Shown one piece after another: positions 7,365-15,530 of a stretch of 64,000 nucleotides of DNA. Positions within the stretch are counted from its first letter, which is position 1. Each line of letters begins with the position of its first letter. The notes under the pieces were generated by a model. That model was given only the letters and a program-made list of their open reading frames with translations, was not told where the DNA came from and did no database searches. Location: positions 45,258-109,257 of the forward strand of contig JAEWUO010000014.1 in the NCBI GenBank assembly GCA_023459335.1, given 5' to 3'. The stretch is from Bacillota bacterium (lineage in GTDB: Bacteria; Bacillota; Clostridia; Christensenellales; CAG-138). A program made the position numbers and the translations under genes.

Positions 7365-8849
7365 ATGCGCAAGGACTTTCTCAGAACGCTGTTCTCCAGA
7401 ATGCTGGCAACCTATATGAGCCTGACGCTCGGGTTGCTGCTCCTTTCCGGCGTCATCGTAGGCGCGCTCATGTCGGGGTTCGTCATGCGGCGCGAGAAGC
7501 AGAACATCGCAAACGAGATCGGCATCATTACCGGACTGTACTTTAACACGACGAGCTCCGTCGCCGGCGAAAACGCCGCGATACTCGAACTTAACACAAT
7601 CGCCAGGCATTATGACGGATTGATCCAGATCATCTCGGTCGACGGTGCGATGGCGCAATATGCCTCCGGCTCCAAGTGGAACGAAGTAATGAACACCCGC
7701 TTTACGGAGGAAGAGATTTCACGCATGCTGAACGCCGTTTCCGATTTGGACGCGAGCAGCGTGCGTTTTACACAGAGTAAGGACAGTTTTCAAATACTGG
7801 TGGGGACGAAACCCGTCGTCCGCGAGGGGATCGCGACGCATGTGGTGCGCTTCTATATCGATATCACCGAAGCGCGCGGCGCGGTGGGAATGGCGTTTGC
7901 GGAAGTCATGCTGGTGTCGCTCATCGCGGTTTTACTTTCCGTCATCGCCGTATATTACACTACTTCACGCATGACGCGTCCGTTTATGGAGATCAACGAG
8001 ATCGTGCAGAAGTACGCCAAAGGCGATTATAACATTCGTATTCCGATCAGCAGCGTGGAGGAAGCGACGCAGCTCGCCGTCAGTTTCAACAACATGGCGG
8101 ACCAGCTCAAGGATCTCGAGGCGACCAGAAGGAGCTTCGTAGCGAACGTCAGCCACGAGCTGAGAAGCCCGCTGACCAGTATGAAGGGCTTCCTCGAAGC
8201 GATGCAGGACGGAACGATCGGACCCGAGGAACATGAAAAATACATTGGCATCGTCCTCGCGGAAACCAAGCGCATGGCGGGCATGGTCAACGACCTGCTA
8301 GACCTGGCGCGCATCGAAAGCGGCAAGACGGCGCTGAAGCTCGAAATTTTCGACATCAACGAGCTGATCCGGCGGACACTCATCACCTTCGAAGCGCGTA
8401 TTTACGATCACCACATGGAAGTGGACGTCAAGTTTGCGCAGGAACAATATTACGTGGAGGCGGACAGCGCGCAGATTTCGCAGGTGCTGCGCAATATCAT
8501 CGACAACGCGATCAAGTATTCACCGGACGACAGCAAACTCAGGATCGCGACCTACGCGCTGCGGCGCGAGGTTTACGTCAGCATTCAGGATTCCGGGCAG
8601 GGCATACCGGAAGAGGACATTCCGCACGTATTCGACCGCTTCTACAAGGTGGAAAAGGCGCATACGCCCAGCAAACAGAGCGGAACGGGGCTCGGCCTTT
8701 CCATCGTAAAGCGCATCATCGACCAGCATAACCAGACCATTACGCTGAAAAGCGCGAGAGGCAAAGGAAGTACATTTACATTTACGCTGAAACGCGCGCC
8801 GGTTCCAAAACGCGCGCCTCAGGACGGAGGTAAGAAAAATGGAACATAA
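7365..8849 (+). CDS. Membrane sensor histidine kinase
   Basis: 494 residues; the cognate kinase of the regulator ending 9 bases upstream. A transmembrane helix at about 15-37, an extracellular sensor region of about 135 residues, a second helix at about 173-197, then HAMP and HisKA with the phospho-acceptor H264 in ANVSHELRSPL. HATPase_c follows with N box (IIDNAIKYS), G1 (DSGQGIPEED), F box (FDRFYKVEKAH) and G2 (GTGLGLSIVK). There is no PAS domain between HAMP and HisKA. It overlaps htrA by 11 bases, suggesting translational coupling and possibly a role in sensing envelope damage. Confidence 0.93.
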   Translation: MRKDFLRTLFSRMLATYMSLTLGLLLLSGVIVGALMSGFVMRREKQNIANEIGIITGLYFNTTSSVAGENAAILELNTIARHYDGLIQIISVDGAMAQYASGSKWNEVMNTRFTEEEISRMLNAVSDLDASSVRFTQSKDSFQILVGTKPVVREGIATHVVRFYIDITEARGAVGMAFAEVMLVSLIAVLLSVIAVYYTTSRMTRPFMEINEIVQKYAKGDYNIRIPISSVEEATQLAVSFNNMADQLKDLEATRRSFVANVSHELRSPLTSMKGFLEAMQDGTIGPEEHEKYIGIVLAETKRMAGMVNDLLDLARIESGKTALKLEIFDINELIRRTLITFEARIYDHHMEVDVKFAQEQYYVEADSAQISQVLRNIIDNAIKYSPDDSKLRIATYALRREVYVSIQDSGQGIPEEDIPHVFDRFYKVEKAHTPSKQSGTGLGLSIVKRIIDQHNQTITLKSARGKGSTFTFTLKRAPVPKRAPQDGGKKNGT

Positions 8850-10221
8850 CGGATTTTACAGTTCGGACCAGGGCGACGGGCACAGGCGCGAAAACAGGGG
8901 CGGCAACGCGTTTGCCACCATCGTCATCGTAATCGTCGTGGCGCTCCTCGCGCTGTTGATCGTCGGCCTCTTCTGGCCGAATCTGCTTGGCGTGAATCCA
9001 CAGGATGATCTTATTTTGGCGACGCCGACGCCGCATCCGACCGCGGCTCCGAACGGGGAGGAAATAACGCCGCCTGCCGCCGCCGCAACCGAGCCGCCGA
9101 AGTCGAGCCAGTCTCCGCAGGATACACAGGAGCCGGGCGTCAGTTCGGAAGACAGACAAATGCCCGCTCTCGACGGCATGGTCCCCAACCTGCCGGGCGC
9201 GATAGCAAACCCCATTCCGGATATTTTCGATGCGGTGTCTCCGGGCGTAGTCGGCGTGCTCAACTATCAGAAAACGCTGAACTTCAATGGAAAGACTGTT
9301 GATGAGCTGTTCGGAAGCGGATCCGGATTCGTCGTTTCCAGCGCGGGGTATATCCTGACAAATGCGCATGTTGTAGACGGCGCGAGCAAGATCACCGTAA
9401 AGGTGTACGGAGAGAAAGAGGAGCGCGACGCGCTGCTGATCGGTTCCGATATGGAGACGGATATCGCCGTTCTGAAAGTGAAGGATGCGAATCTGACGCC
9501 GCTTAAGCTGGGCGATTCCGATCTGGTTCGCGTAGGCGAGTATGTGCTGGCGATCGGCAATCCCCTTTCGACGGATGAACTTGCCAACACGATCACGTTT
9601 GGCATCATCAGCGCGAACAAGCGCGAGGTGACCATCGATAACTATACGAACACTTACCTCCAGACCGACGCCGCGATCAACTTCGGCAACAGCGGAGGTC
9701 CCCTGATCAATATGAGCGGCGAGGTCATCGGCATTAACAGCGCGAAGACCGTTACCGCGGGTTATGATGCGATGGGAAACGCGGTCAGCGCGGAAGGAAT
9801 CGGATTCGCACTGCCGATCAATCAAGTCAAGAAGATCATGGCAACGCTCATTGAAAACGGCCGGATCGAACGTCCGGGCATCGGCGTCACGGTCAGTACG
9901 GTGGACGAAGCGACGGCGGAGGAAGAAGGCGTCCCGGTCGGTGCGCGCGTTGAGAGCGTCGTAAAAGACAGGCCGGCGGCGAATGCAGGCGTGTTGGCCG
10001 GCGATATCATCGTGGAAGCAAACGGCGAAACCATCACGACCCATCAGCAGCTGGTCAATCTCGTGCTCGCGTGCATGATCGGCGACGAGCTGAAGATCAA
10101 AGTATACCGGGACGGGGAATACCTCGATCTAACGATTATGATCGGAAATAAAACGGACATGAACTTTGAAGACATCGTTGGCGGAGGCACGCCGTCGCCG
10201 GAACCTTCGACAACCCCGTAA
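8839..10221 (+). CDS. htrA: HtrA/DegP-like membrane-anchored serine protease with PDZ domain
   Basis: 460 residues. A short cytoplasmic N terminus precedes one transmembrane helix (about 29-48), then a Pro/Thr/Ser-rich linker (about 55-100), the trypsin-like protease domain and a C-terminal PDZ domain (about 350-440). The catalytic triad is visible as H177 (TNAHVVDG), D208 (METDIAVLKV) and S285 (FGNSGGPLI). The protein ends in another Pro/Ser/Thr-rich tail. HtrA proteases degrade or refold misfolded exported proteins outside the membrane. The gene has a good GGAGG site inside the end of the kinase gene; co-transcription with the two-component system suggests it belongs to that regulon. Confidence 0.94.
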   Translation: MEHNGFYSSDQGDGHRRENRGGNAFATIVIVIVVALLALLIVGLFWPNLLGVNPQDDLILATPTPHPTAAPNGEEITPPAAAATEPPKSSQSPQDTQEPGVSSEDRQMPALDGMVPNLPGAIANPIPDIFDAVSPGVVGVLNYQKTLNFNGKTVDELFGSGSGFVVSSAGYILTNAHVVDGASKITVKVYGEKEERDALLIGSDMETDIAVLKVKDANLTPLKLGDSDLVRVGEYVLAIGNPLSTDELANTITFGIISANKREVTIDNYTNTYLQTDAAINFGNSGGPLINMSGEVIGINSAKTVTAGYDAMGNAVSAEGIGFALPINQVKKIMATLIENGRIERPGIGVTVSTVDEATAEEEGVPVGARVESVVKDRPAANAGVLAGDIIVEANGETITTHQQLVNLVLACMIGDELKIKVYRDGEYLDLTIMIGNKTDMNFEDIVGGGTPSPEPSTTP

Positions 10222-10240
10222 ACAACAGGTAATGAGAAAA

Positions 10241-10274
10241 AAGAAGCGGCGCTCCGAAAAGAGCGCCGCTTTTC
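10241..10274. terminator. Bidirectional terminator between htrA and the Ppx/GppA gene
   Basis: Perfect 11-bp stem (AAGCGGCGCTC at 10244-10254 with its complement at 10261-10271) and a 6-base loop. T residues follow on the plus strand and A residues precede it, giving a T tract for the convergent minus-strand operon. Confidence 0.88.
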
Positions 10275-10288
10275 ATATGATACCTCAG

Positions 10289-11200
10289 TCAGCGTGAGAG
10301 CGTTTGAAACAGGTGCATTGCATACCCGTCAATCCCGTCAGACAGCGTCGCGCCGATATGGGATGCGTTCAGGTGCTCTAAAAGAAACTGCAGGATGACG
10401 CCTCCGTGCAATATCACATCGTGGCGGTCTTTTAAAAGCGGCACTTTCGCACGTTCCGCGTCGCCCATGCCGTCCAGCGCGTTGAGAACCGCCCTGAGCG
10501 CGAAGGCCTCGACAGGCTTTTCACCCTGCCAGGGAGAGAACGTATCCTGCCCTTCGCAGAGCAGAGCGAGCGTCGTAATGGTTCCGCCCACGCCGAGCAG
10601 ATCGGCTTCTTTTTTCAATCGCTCGGCGGCATGGATTTCCGTTCGCGGGTCTTGGGCCGAGAACCCGAATAAACCGGATAGTATGGGGTAAAGCGCGTCA
10701 TGGATCATCGGCAGTTCGTCAAACGGCGCGAGGTCTTTCGCGCGGACACAGCCGATCGGCCAGCTTTCCTGCGATTTTGCGCGTACGATCTGCGTGCTGC
10801 CGCCGCCGATATCGAGAATTGTACGCAATCCGCTGGGGTCGGCGCCGCGCTGTGCGAACAGCGCTTCCTCCGAACCGGAGAGGATGCGCGCGTGGCCTTT
10901 TCCGATGATCTCCTCGACCGAGGAGATGAATGAATTTCCGTTGGCCGCGTCCCGTACTGCGCTTGTCGCATAAGCAAACGACAAAAATCCCTGCGCCGCC
11001 AGATCGGCATGCACCGAACGGATGACGAGCAGGGACTGCAGCATCCGCGCCTGTGATAGCGCGCCGGTCTCGGCGAGCCCTTCCGCCAGACGCGTGGTAT
11101 AAACGCGTTTTCCCGATATCTGCGGCTCACCTTCCGAGGAGGCCGTCAGCCGCGCGGTTCGGACCGTGTTGCTTCCGATGTCGAATACGATTAGTTTCAT
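10289..11200 (-). CDS. Ppx/GppA family exopolyphosphatase/pppGpp phosphohydrolase-like protein
   Basis: 303 residues, the short form of the ASKHA-fold Ppx/GppA family (only the two ASKHA domains, without the C-terminal HD extension of the long enzymes). Motifs: FDIGSNTVR near the N terminus (phosphate 1 loop), TSAVRDAANG, and LDIGGGSTQI (phosphate 2), with VGGTITTLA near residue 205. Family members hydrolyse polyphosphate or pppGpp; which one cannot be decided here. The start overlaps the stop of the upstream FtsL/DivIC-like gene by 4 bases (ATGA), so the pair forms a two-gene operon. Confidence 0.88.
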   Translation of the reverse strand: MKLIVFDIGSNTVRTARLTASSEGEPQISGKRVYTTRLAEGLAETGALSQARMLQSLLVIRSVHADLAAQGFLSFAYATSAVRDAANGNSFISSVEEIIGKGHARILSGSEEALFAQRGADPSGLRTILDIGGGSTQIVRAKSQESWPIGCVRAKDLAPFDELPMIHDALYPILSGLFGFSAQDPRTEIHAAERLKKEADLLGVGGTITTLALLCEGQDTFSPWQGEKPVEAFALRAVLNALDGMGDAERAKVPLLKDRHDVILHGGVILQFLLEHLNASHIGATLSDGIDGYAMHLFQTLSR

Positions 11201-11652
11201 GGCCCGATGGTGACGACGGTAACGTCCGGCGCAGAAGTCGGCATCGGCGTAGGCGTCGGGGAAGGAACCGCCGTCGGCGTCGTCAGCGCGGGCACAGGCG
11301 TTGGCGTTTCCGCAAATTTCGGCGTCACCTGGGCAGTGTCCGAATCATCGTAAAATTTCCAGTCGCCTTCAAAAACATAACCCAGTTTTTCGCGCGCATA
11401 CTGAATCATATAATCCGTAGTCTGCATGTATTCCAGCATGCGTTCCAGCCGCTCCTGTTCGACCTTCTTAGCGTCGAGCTTTGATTGCAGCTCCACCTTC
11501 TGACTCGCGATGCTGTCCAACTTCGTCTGCTGGGAAAGGAATACGCCGCCCAATACAAAGAAGGTGAGGATGAAAAACAGGATAAGATAACGCGGCCGGA
11601 TGCGGAATCCGGTTCGGACGCGTTCGATTCGTTCTGTGGGCTTATTTGCCAT
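11197..11652 (-). CDS. Septum formation initiator (FtsL/DivIC-like) protein
   Basis: 151 residues. A short basic cytoplasmic N terminus is followed by one transmembrane helix (about residues 23-42), a coiled coil (about 45-80) and the motif EYMQTTDYMIQYAREKLGYV. That motif is typical of FtsB/DivIC family proteins, which link FtsQ/DivIB and FtsL in the divisome. The C terminus is an unusual Thr/Pro-rich tail of about 50 residues. The start at 11652 gives a family-like N terminus but has no clear Shine-Dalgarno sequence; an in-frame ATG 8 codons upstream is no better. The pairing with a Ppx/GppA gene is recurrent in Firmicutes and Actinobacteria. Confidence 0.8.
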   Translation of the reverse strand: MANKPTERIERVRTGFRIRPRYLILFFILTFFVLGGVFLSQQTKLDSIASQKVELQSKLDAKKVEQERLERMLEYMQTTDYMIQYAREKLGYVFEGDWKFYDDSDTAQVTPKFAETPTPVPALTTPTAVPSPTPTPMPTSAPDVTVVTIGP

Positions 11653-12000
11653 GGTGAGTATCTTAGCATAGTTCATAATAAAATAAAAGAGACGCCGCAA
11701 GAGGTTTTCAAAATGGTTACACTGATAAAAAGATTCGTAAAAGAACGATCGAAGTAATAAACATAAGTTGATTTTATTCTCCAATAACACGTACGGTTAA
11801 CGCGGAATTGATCCATTCAAAATAAATACAGTGTAAAATTATAAGGATCCTTTGATCGTAACGCAGTCGTTCCGGTTACATACCCGCCGATAGATCGCGT
11901 AACGGCAGACGCTTAAGAAGCCTTGTCTTGCTTAAGATCGTTACTTTCCGGCTGAATTGCCTTATTTGAAAGATCGGAGCCGAAAATAGAACGGCGCATA
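11653..12000. other. Divergent intergenic region upstream of the FtsL-like gene and rho
   Basis: AT-richer than its surroundings. The only structured element seen is the palindromic heptamer GCTTAAG occurring twice, at 11911-11917 and 11930-11936. A weak minus-strand promoter for the FtsL-like gene (TTGCGG-17-TATGAA, about 11667-11695) is possible. No convincing gene is seen. Confidence 0.4.
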
Positions 12001-12029
12001 TTGACAAACGGAATACCAGAAGATATGAT
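12001..12029 (+). promoter_or_regulatory. Strong sigma-A promoter of rho
   Basis: Consensus TTGACA at 12001-12006 and TATGAT at 12024-12029 with a 17-base spacer. The predicted start at about 12036 gives a leader of about 75 bases before the TTG start codon of rho. Confidence 0.85.
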
Positions 12030-12045
12030 TTATTATTAATCATAT
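12023..12045 (+). promoter_or_regulatory. Inverted repeat over the rho -10 box and start site (possible operator or leader hairpin)
   Basis: ATATGATT (12023-12030) and AATCATAT (12038-12045) form a perfect 8-bp inverted repeat around TATTATT. It covers the -10 box and the likely transcription start, the position of a repressor operator. rho is commonly autoregulated, but by RNA-level termination, so the role is open. Confidence 0.4.
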
Positions 12046-12109
12046 CATATCGAATCAGCTTCTTGAATCATGACAGGCAGTTGGTCTTACCGTAGAGAGG
12101 AGTATACAG

Positions 12110-13984
12110 TTGAACAAGGAACAGCTAGAGGCGAAGAGCCTTGGAGATTTGCGTGAAATCGCAAAACTGCAGGGTGTAAAGTCCTTAACGAAATATCGAA
12201 AAAACGATCTGATTGAAATCATCATGGCGGGCGGGGTTTTGCCTGCCGATTTTGAGTCGCCCGCCGCAGACGATGCCGCTGAAGCGGAAGAAGCCGTTTC
12301 CGCATCGCAGCCGCAGCCGGACGGATCAGGAACGCTCGAAGAGGGAGAAGACCCGATGAGCCGCGCTCCGCAGCAGGAAGCGGATGGCGGTTACCGCCGC
12401 GGCGGATATACGCCGCGTCCGTACCAGCAAAACAAACCATACTACGACAACCGCCAGCAGCAGGGCGGATACCAGAGACGGCAATATTCGCCGCAGGGGA
12501 ACTACCAGCAGGGATACCAGCAGCAGGGCGGATATCAGCAGGGCGGGTATTCGCGCGGCGGATATCAGCAGGGCGGCTATCAACAGGGCGGCTTTCAGCA
12601 GCAAACTGGCTATCAGCAGCAAAGCGGATATCAGCAGCAGAGCGGTTACCAGCAAAATGGTTACCAGAACAACTATACGCCGAACAATTATGGCGCAGAT
12701 CAGGCGGGGTTTGAAAACGACCGCAACTACCGCCCGCGTGCGAACGCCGCGGAAGGATACTATAACAAAGATTACGGGACAAGCAATCCCGCGGTGCCGG
12801 AAATCCTTCAGACCGGCGAGTGCGGGGACGCCGAAGGCGTTCTCGAAGTGCTTCCGGACGGATATGGTTTCCTGCGCAGCGAAAATTACCTTTCGGGACA
12901 GCACGATGTCTATATATCCATCGCGCAGATCCGCCGATTCGGCCTGCGCACCGGGGACATGGTGACCGGTAAAACGCGCCCGTCGAAAGAAGGGGAGCGC
13001 TTCCTTGCGCTTCTCTACATCACTGCGGTCAACGGCGAATCCCCCGAGAGCATCGTGGAGCGCAAGCCGTACGAAGAGCTCGTTCCCGTTTTCCCATACG
13101 AACGCTACACACTCGAATTGCCGGGCTCAAACAACCTTGCGATACGTCTCATCGACCTGATCGCGCCGGTCGGCAAGGGCCAGCGCGCCATGATCGTATC
13201 CCAGCCCAAGGCCGGAAAGACGACGCTCTTAAAGAGTATCGCCAACGGTATTTCGACGAACTATCCCGATTCGCACCTCATCGTGCTGCTCATCGACGAA
13301 CGGCCGGAAGAAGTGACGGACATGCAGCGCTCCATCAAGGGAGAAGTACTGTATTCCACCTTCGACGAACTGCCGGAACACCATACGCGCGTGGCGGAAA
13401 TGGTTCTTGAGCGCGCGATGCGCCTCGTAGAGATGGGCAAGGACGTCGTTATCCTGCTGGACAGCCTGACGCGCCTTGCGCGCGCATACAATCTCACAAT
13501 TCCCCCGACTGGGCGGACGCTCTCCGGCGGCATGGACCCCGGCGCGCTGCATAAACCGAAGCGTTTCTTCGGCGCCGCGCGGAAAATCGAAAACGGCGGC
13601 AGCCTGACCGTGATCGCCACCGCGCTGACCGAAACCGGCAGCAGGATGGACGATATGGTGTATGAAGAATTCAAGGGCACCGGCAACATGGAAATCCATC
13701 TCGACCGCAAGCTCAGCGAGCGGCGCATCTTCCCGGCCATCGACATTTACAAATCTGGCACGCGCAGGGAAGACCTGCTGCTCTCGACGGAGGAACTCGA
13801 AGCGGTACGCACGATCCGCCGCGTCCTCTCCGGCGGAAACCCGGCGGACGTGACGGAACACCTGATCGGCATGCTTGAGAAAACGAATAACAACGAGGAG
13901 TTTCTGCAGCGTCTTAAGGATTGGGTCAGCATCTACGAAAAAGACGGCTATACGACCATGTCAACGAGCCGGTTTGGGAAATAA
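12110..13984 (+). CDS. rho: Transcription termination factor Rho with prion-like N-terminal insertion
   Basis: 624 residues, about 200 longer than E. coli Rho. Order: Rho_N helical domain (1-45); a linker with an acidic stretch (45-90); a Tyr/Gln/Gly/Asn-rich low-complexity region (about 92-205) built from GYQQ-type repeats; the cold-shock RNA-binding domain (about 240-305); and the RecA-like motor with Walker A SQPKAGKTT (364-372), Walker B VLLIDERPEE, the Q loop (LDSLTRLARAYN) and the R loop (GALHKPKRFFGAARK). All catalytic elements are intact, so it should be an active hexameric RNA translocase. The TTG start follows AGAGAGGAG at good distance and a consensus promoter. rpmE follows with its own promoter. 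Confidence 0.96.
   Translation: MNKEQLEAKSLGDLREIAKLQGVKSLTKYRKNDLIEIIMAGGVLPADFESPAADDAAEAEEAVSASQPQPDGSGTLEEGEDPMSRAPQQEADGGYRRGGYTPRPYQQNKPYYDNRQQQGGYQRRQYSPQGNYQQGYQQQGGYQQGGYSRGGYQQGGYQQGGFQQQTGYQQQSGYQQQSGYQQNGYQNNYTPNNYGADQAGFENDRNYRPRANAAEGYYNKDYGTSNPAVPEILQTGECGDAEGVLEVLPDGYGFLRSENYLSGQHDVYISIAQIRRFGLRTGDMVTGKTRPSKEGERFLALLYITAVNGESPESIVERKPYEELVPVFPYERYTLELPGSNNLAIRLIDLIAPVGKGQRAMIVSQPKAGKTTLLKSIANGISTNYPDSHLIVLLIDERPEEVTDMQRSIKGEVLYSTFDELPEHHTRVAEMVLERAMRLVEMGKDVVILLDSLTRLARAYNLTIPPTGRTLSGGMDPGALHKPKRFFGAARKIENGGSLTVIATALTETGSRMDDMVYEEFKGTGNMEIHLDRKLSERRIFPAIDIYKSGTRREDLLLSTEELEAVRTIRRVLSGGNPADVTEHLIGMLEKTNNNEEFLQRLKDWVSIYEKDGYTTMSTSRFGK
12467..12661 (+). repeat. In-frame short tandem repeats encoding GYQQ units in Rho
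   Basis: Imperfect in-frame repeats of 12-18 bp (variants of GGATATCAGCAGGGC) encode residues 120-184 of Rho. Codons vary between copies, so the peptide pattern is kept more strictly than the DNA sequence, which argues for selection on the protein rather than recent slippage alone. Confidence 0.8.
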
Positions 13985-14039
13985 ACCGCGTCAACAACCG
14001 TAAAAATACGCATTTGAACACGAATGCGTTAAAAAACTA

Positions 14040-14068
14040 TTGCTTTTTATTCGCCCGCTCGTTATAAT
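14040..14068 (+). promoter_or_regulatory. Promoter of rpmE
   Basis: TTGCTT at 14040-14045 and a perfect TATAAT at 14063-14068, with a 17-base spacer. A 7-bp hairpin just upstream (14008-14014 with 14023-14029) lacks a T tract and is at best a weak rho terminator. Confidence 0.8.
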
Positions 14069-14102
14069 AGCCGATGGTAGAGTTTTAAAGGAGTGATCTG
14101 GC

Positions 14103-14300
14103 ATGAAAAAGGACATCCATCCGAAATATGGCGAAGCTACCGTCCACTGCGCATGCGGCGAGACGTTCAAGACCGGTTCTACGAAAGAGGAACTGTCCGT
14201 TGAAATCTGCAGCAAGTGCCATCCGTTTTTCACCGGCAAACAAAAGCTCGTGGACAGCGGCGGACGCGTCGACCGTTTCAAAAAGCGTTACGGTCTGTAA
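14103..14300 (+). CDS. rpmE: Large ribosomal subunit protein bL31, zinc-binding form
   Basis: 65 residues, the standard L31 length. The four cysteines C16, C18, C36 and C39 form the zinc site of the C+ type, which distinguishes it from the zinc-free paralogue (rpmE2/YtiA). It starts with the usual MKKDIHPKY. An AAAGGAG site lies about 8 bases upstream. Its position directly after rho matches many Firmicutes. It has its own promoter and terminator. Confidence 0.97.
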   Translation: MKKDIHPKYGEATVHCACGETFKTGSTKEELSVEICSKCHPFFTGKQKLVDSGGRVDRFKKRYGL

Positions 14301-14308
14301 GAAACGTG

Positions 14309-14340
14309 AAAACCTTCCCTATATTAAGGGGAGGTTTTTT
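14309..14340 (+). terminator. Intrinsic terminator after rpmE
   Basis: Stem AAAACCTTCCC (14309-14319) with GGGGAGGTTTT (14328-14338) and a T6 run ending at 14340. Confidence 0.85.
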
Positions 14341-14444
14341 CTTGAAGAGCAGATTTTTTTCAGGACTGGCCTTTTATTCTCTTGAATTTTTTCTTAGAGA
14401 GAAGAATTTTCTTAGTACGGGCTTTTGTTCGGGGAGGGTTTTTC

Positions 14445-14474
14445 TTGCCCGAGGTAATTTGACTGTGATACAAT
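14445..14474 (+). promoter_or_regulatory. Probable promoter of the yqhQ-prmC-prfA-sua5-rpiB-upp run
   Basis: TTGCCC at 14445-14450 and TACAAT at 14469-14474 with an 18-base spacer, at the end of a T-rich 100-base stretch. The first gene starts 78 bases downstream. Confidence 0.5.
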
Positions 14475-14552
14475 AATCGGAACCATGCAGGGAAACGTGT
14501 TCGGAACTGCAAATTTATTCTCGCGAAAAAGCAAAACAAGGAGCAATCATCG

Positions 14553-15530
14553 ATGAAACGATGCTCGGTCGGCGGCCAGGCGGTCATGGAAGGCGTTATG
14601 ATGCGCACCATGAACGGCGGTATCGCGCTCGCCGTTCGCAAAGCCGACGGCACCATAGAAACGGAATTTACGCCGAAAAAAAATCTCAATCAGAACCCGA
14701 TCCTGAAGTGGCCCGTTGTGCGCGGGGTCGTCGCGTTCGTCGATTCGATTTCGACCGGCATGAAGACGATGACGCGCTCCGCCGAACTCTACGGCGAAGC
14801 GATCGACGAAGAGCCGAGCCGGTTTGAAAAATGGATCGCCAACAAGACGGGCAAGGATGTCATGGATATCGCAATCGTCGTGGCCGTCGTTCTCGCGGCG
14901 GCGCTCGCAATCGGGTTATTTGTCCTGCTTCCTTCGCTGGTCACGCAGTTCATCCCGTGGGCGGACGACACGCCCCGTATCTGGAAGAGCCTCGTGGAAG
15001 GCTTCGTCCGGCTGCTGATCTTCCTGGGTTATATTTCGGCGATTTCGCTGATGAAGGACATCCGCCGCGTCTATATGTATCACGGTGCGGAGCATAAGAC
15101 CATCGCCTGCTACGAGCACGAAGCGCCGATGACGCCGGAGAGCGCGATGAAATACTCCCGCCTGCACGCGCGCTGCGGAACGAATTATCTGTTCCTGGTC
15201 ATGGCGGTTTCAATTCTGTTTTTCGCGATGCTGCCCTACGCTGAAAATTTCTTCCTGCGCTTTCTGACGAGAATCGTCTTTCTGCCGCTCGTCGCTGGAC
15301 TTGCGTACGAAGTTCTGAAGCTCGCAGCTTCATCGGACGCGCTTTGGGCGCGCGTCATCCGCGCACCGGGGCTGGGGCTGCAGTATCTCACGACCAGGGA
15401 GCCGGAACCCGCAATGATCGAGGTTGCGATCAAAGCGTTTGAGCTCGCCATCAACGACGGCGTCGTTCCCGCAAAAGACGAGACGGCGCATGAAGCAAAA
15501 GAAAGCGTAAAGGAGCCTGATCCCGCGTGA
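14553..15530 (+). CDS. yqhQ: YqhQ-like DUF1385 membrane protein
   Basis: 325 residues. The N terminus (RCSVGGQAVMEGVMMR) is the DUF1385 signature. About four hydrophobic segments (roughly 103-133, 150-170, 210-230 and 235-255) make it an integral membrane protein. A conserved polar segment, YMYHGAEHKTIACYEH, lies between helices, followed by HARCGTNYL; these His/Cys residues look like a metal site, though none is proven. The biochemical role of the family is unknown. In Firmicutes it often sits between rpmE and prmC/prfA, as here. It overlaps prmC by four bases (GTGA). Confidence 0.85.
   Translation: MKRCSVGGQAVMEGVMMRTMNGGIALAVRKADGTIETEFTPKKNLNQNPILKWPVVRGVVAFVDSISTGMKTMTRSAELYGEAIDEEPSRFEKWIANKTGKDVMDIAIVVAVVLAAALAIGLFVLLPSLVTQFIPWADDTPRIWKSLVEGFVRLLIFLGYISAISLMKDIRRVYMYHGAEHKTIACYEHEAPMTPESAMKYSRLHARCGTNYLFLVMAVSILFFAMLPYAENFFLRFLTRIVFLPLVAGLAYEVLKLAASSDALWARVIRAPGLGLQYLTTREPEPAMIEVAIKAFELAINDGVVPAKDETAHEAKESVKEPDPA

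Noticed and set aside
11713..11757. A 14-codon frame (MVTLIKRFVKERSK) with a plausible GAGG site 8 bases upstream.
   Set aside because: Very short, no promoter, no known family, and located in the region expected to hold the promoter of the opposite-strand FtsL-like gene. Chance occurrence is likely.
14008..14029. A 7-bp hairpin after rho considered as its terminator.
   Set aside because: No T tract follows on the plus strand and no minus-strand gene needs it; the stem is short.
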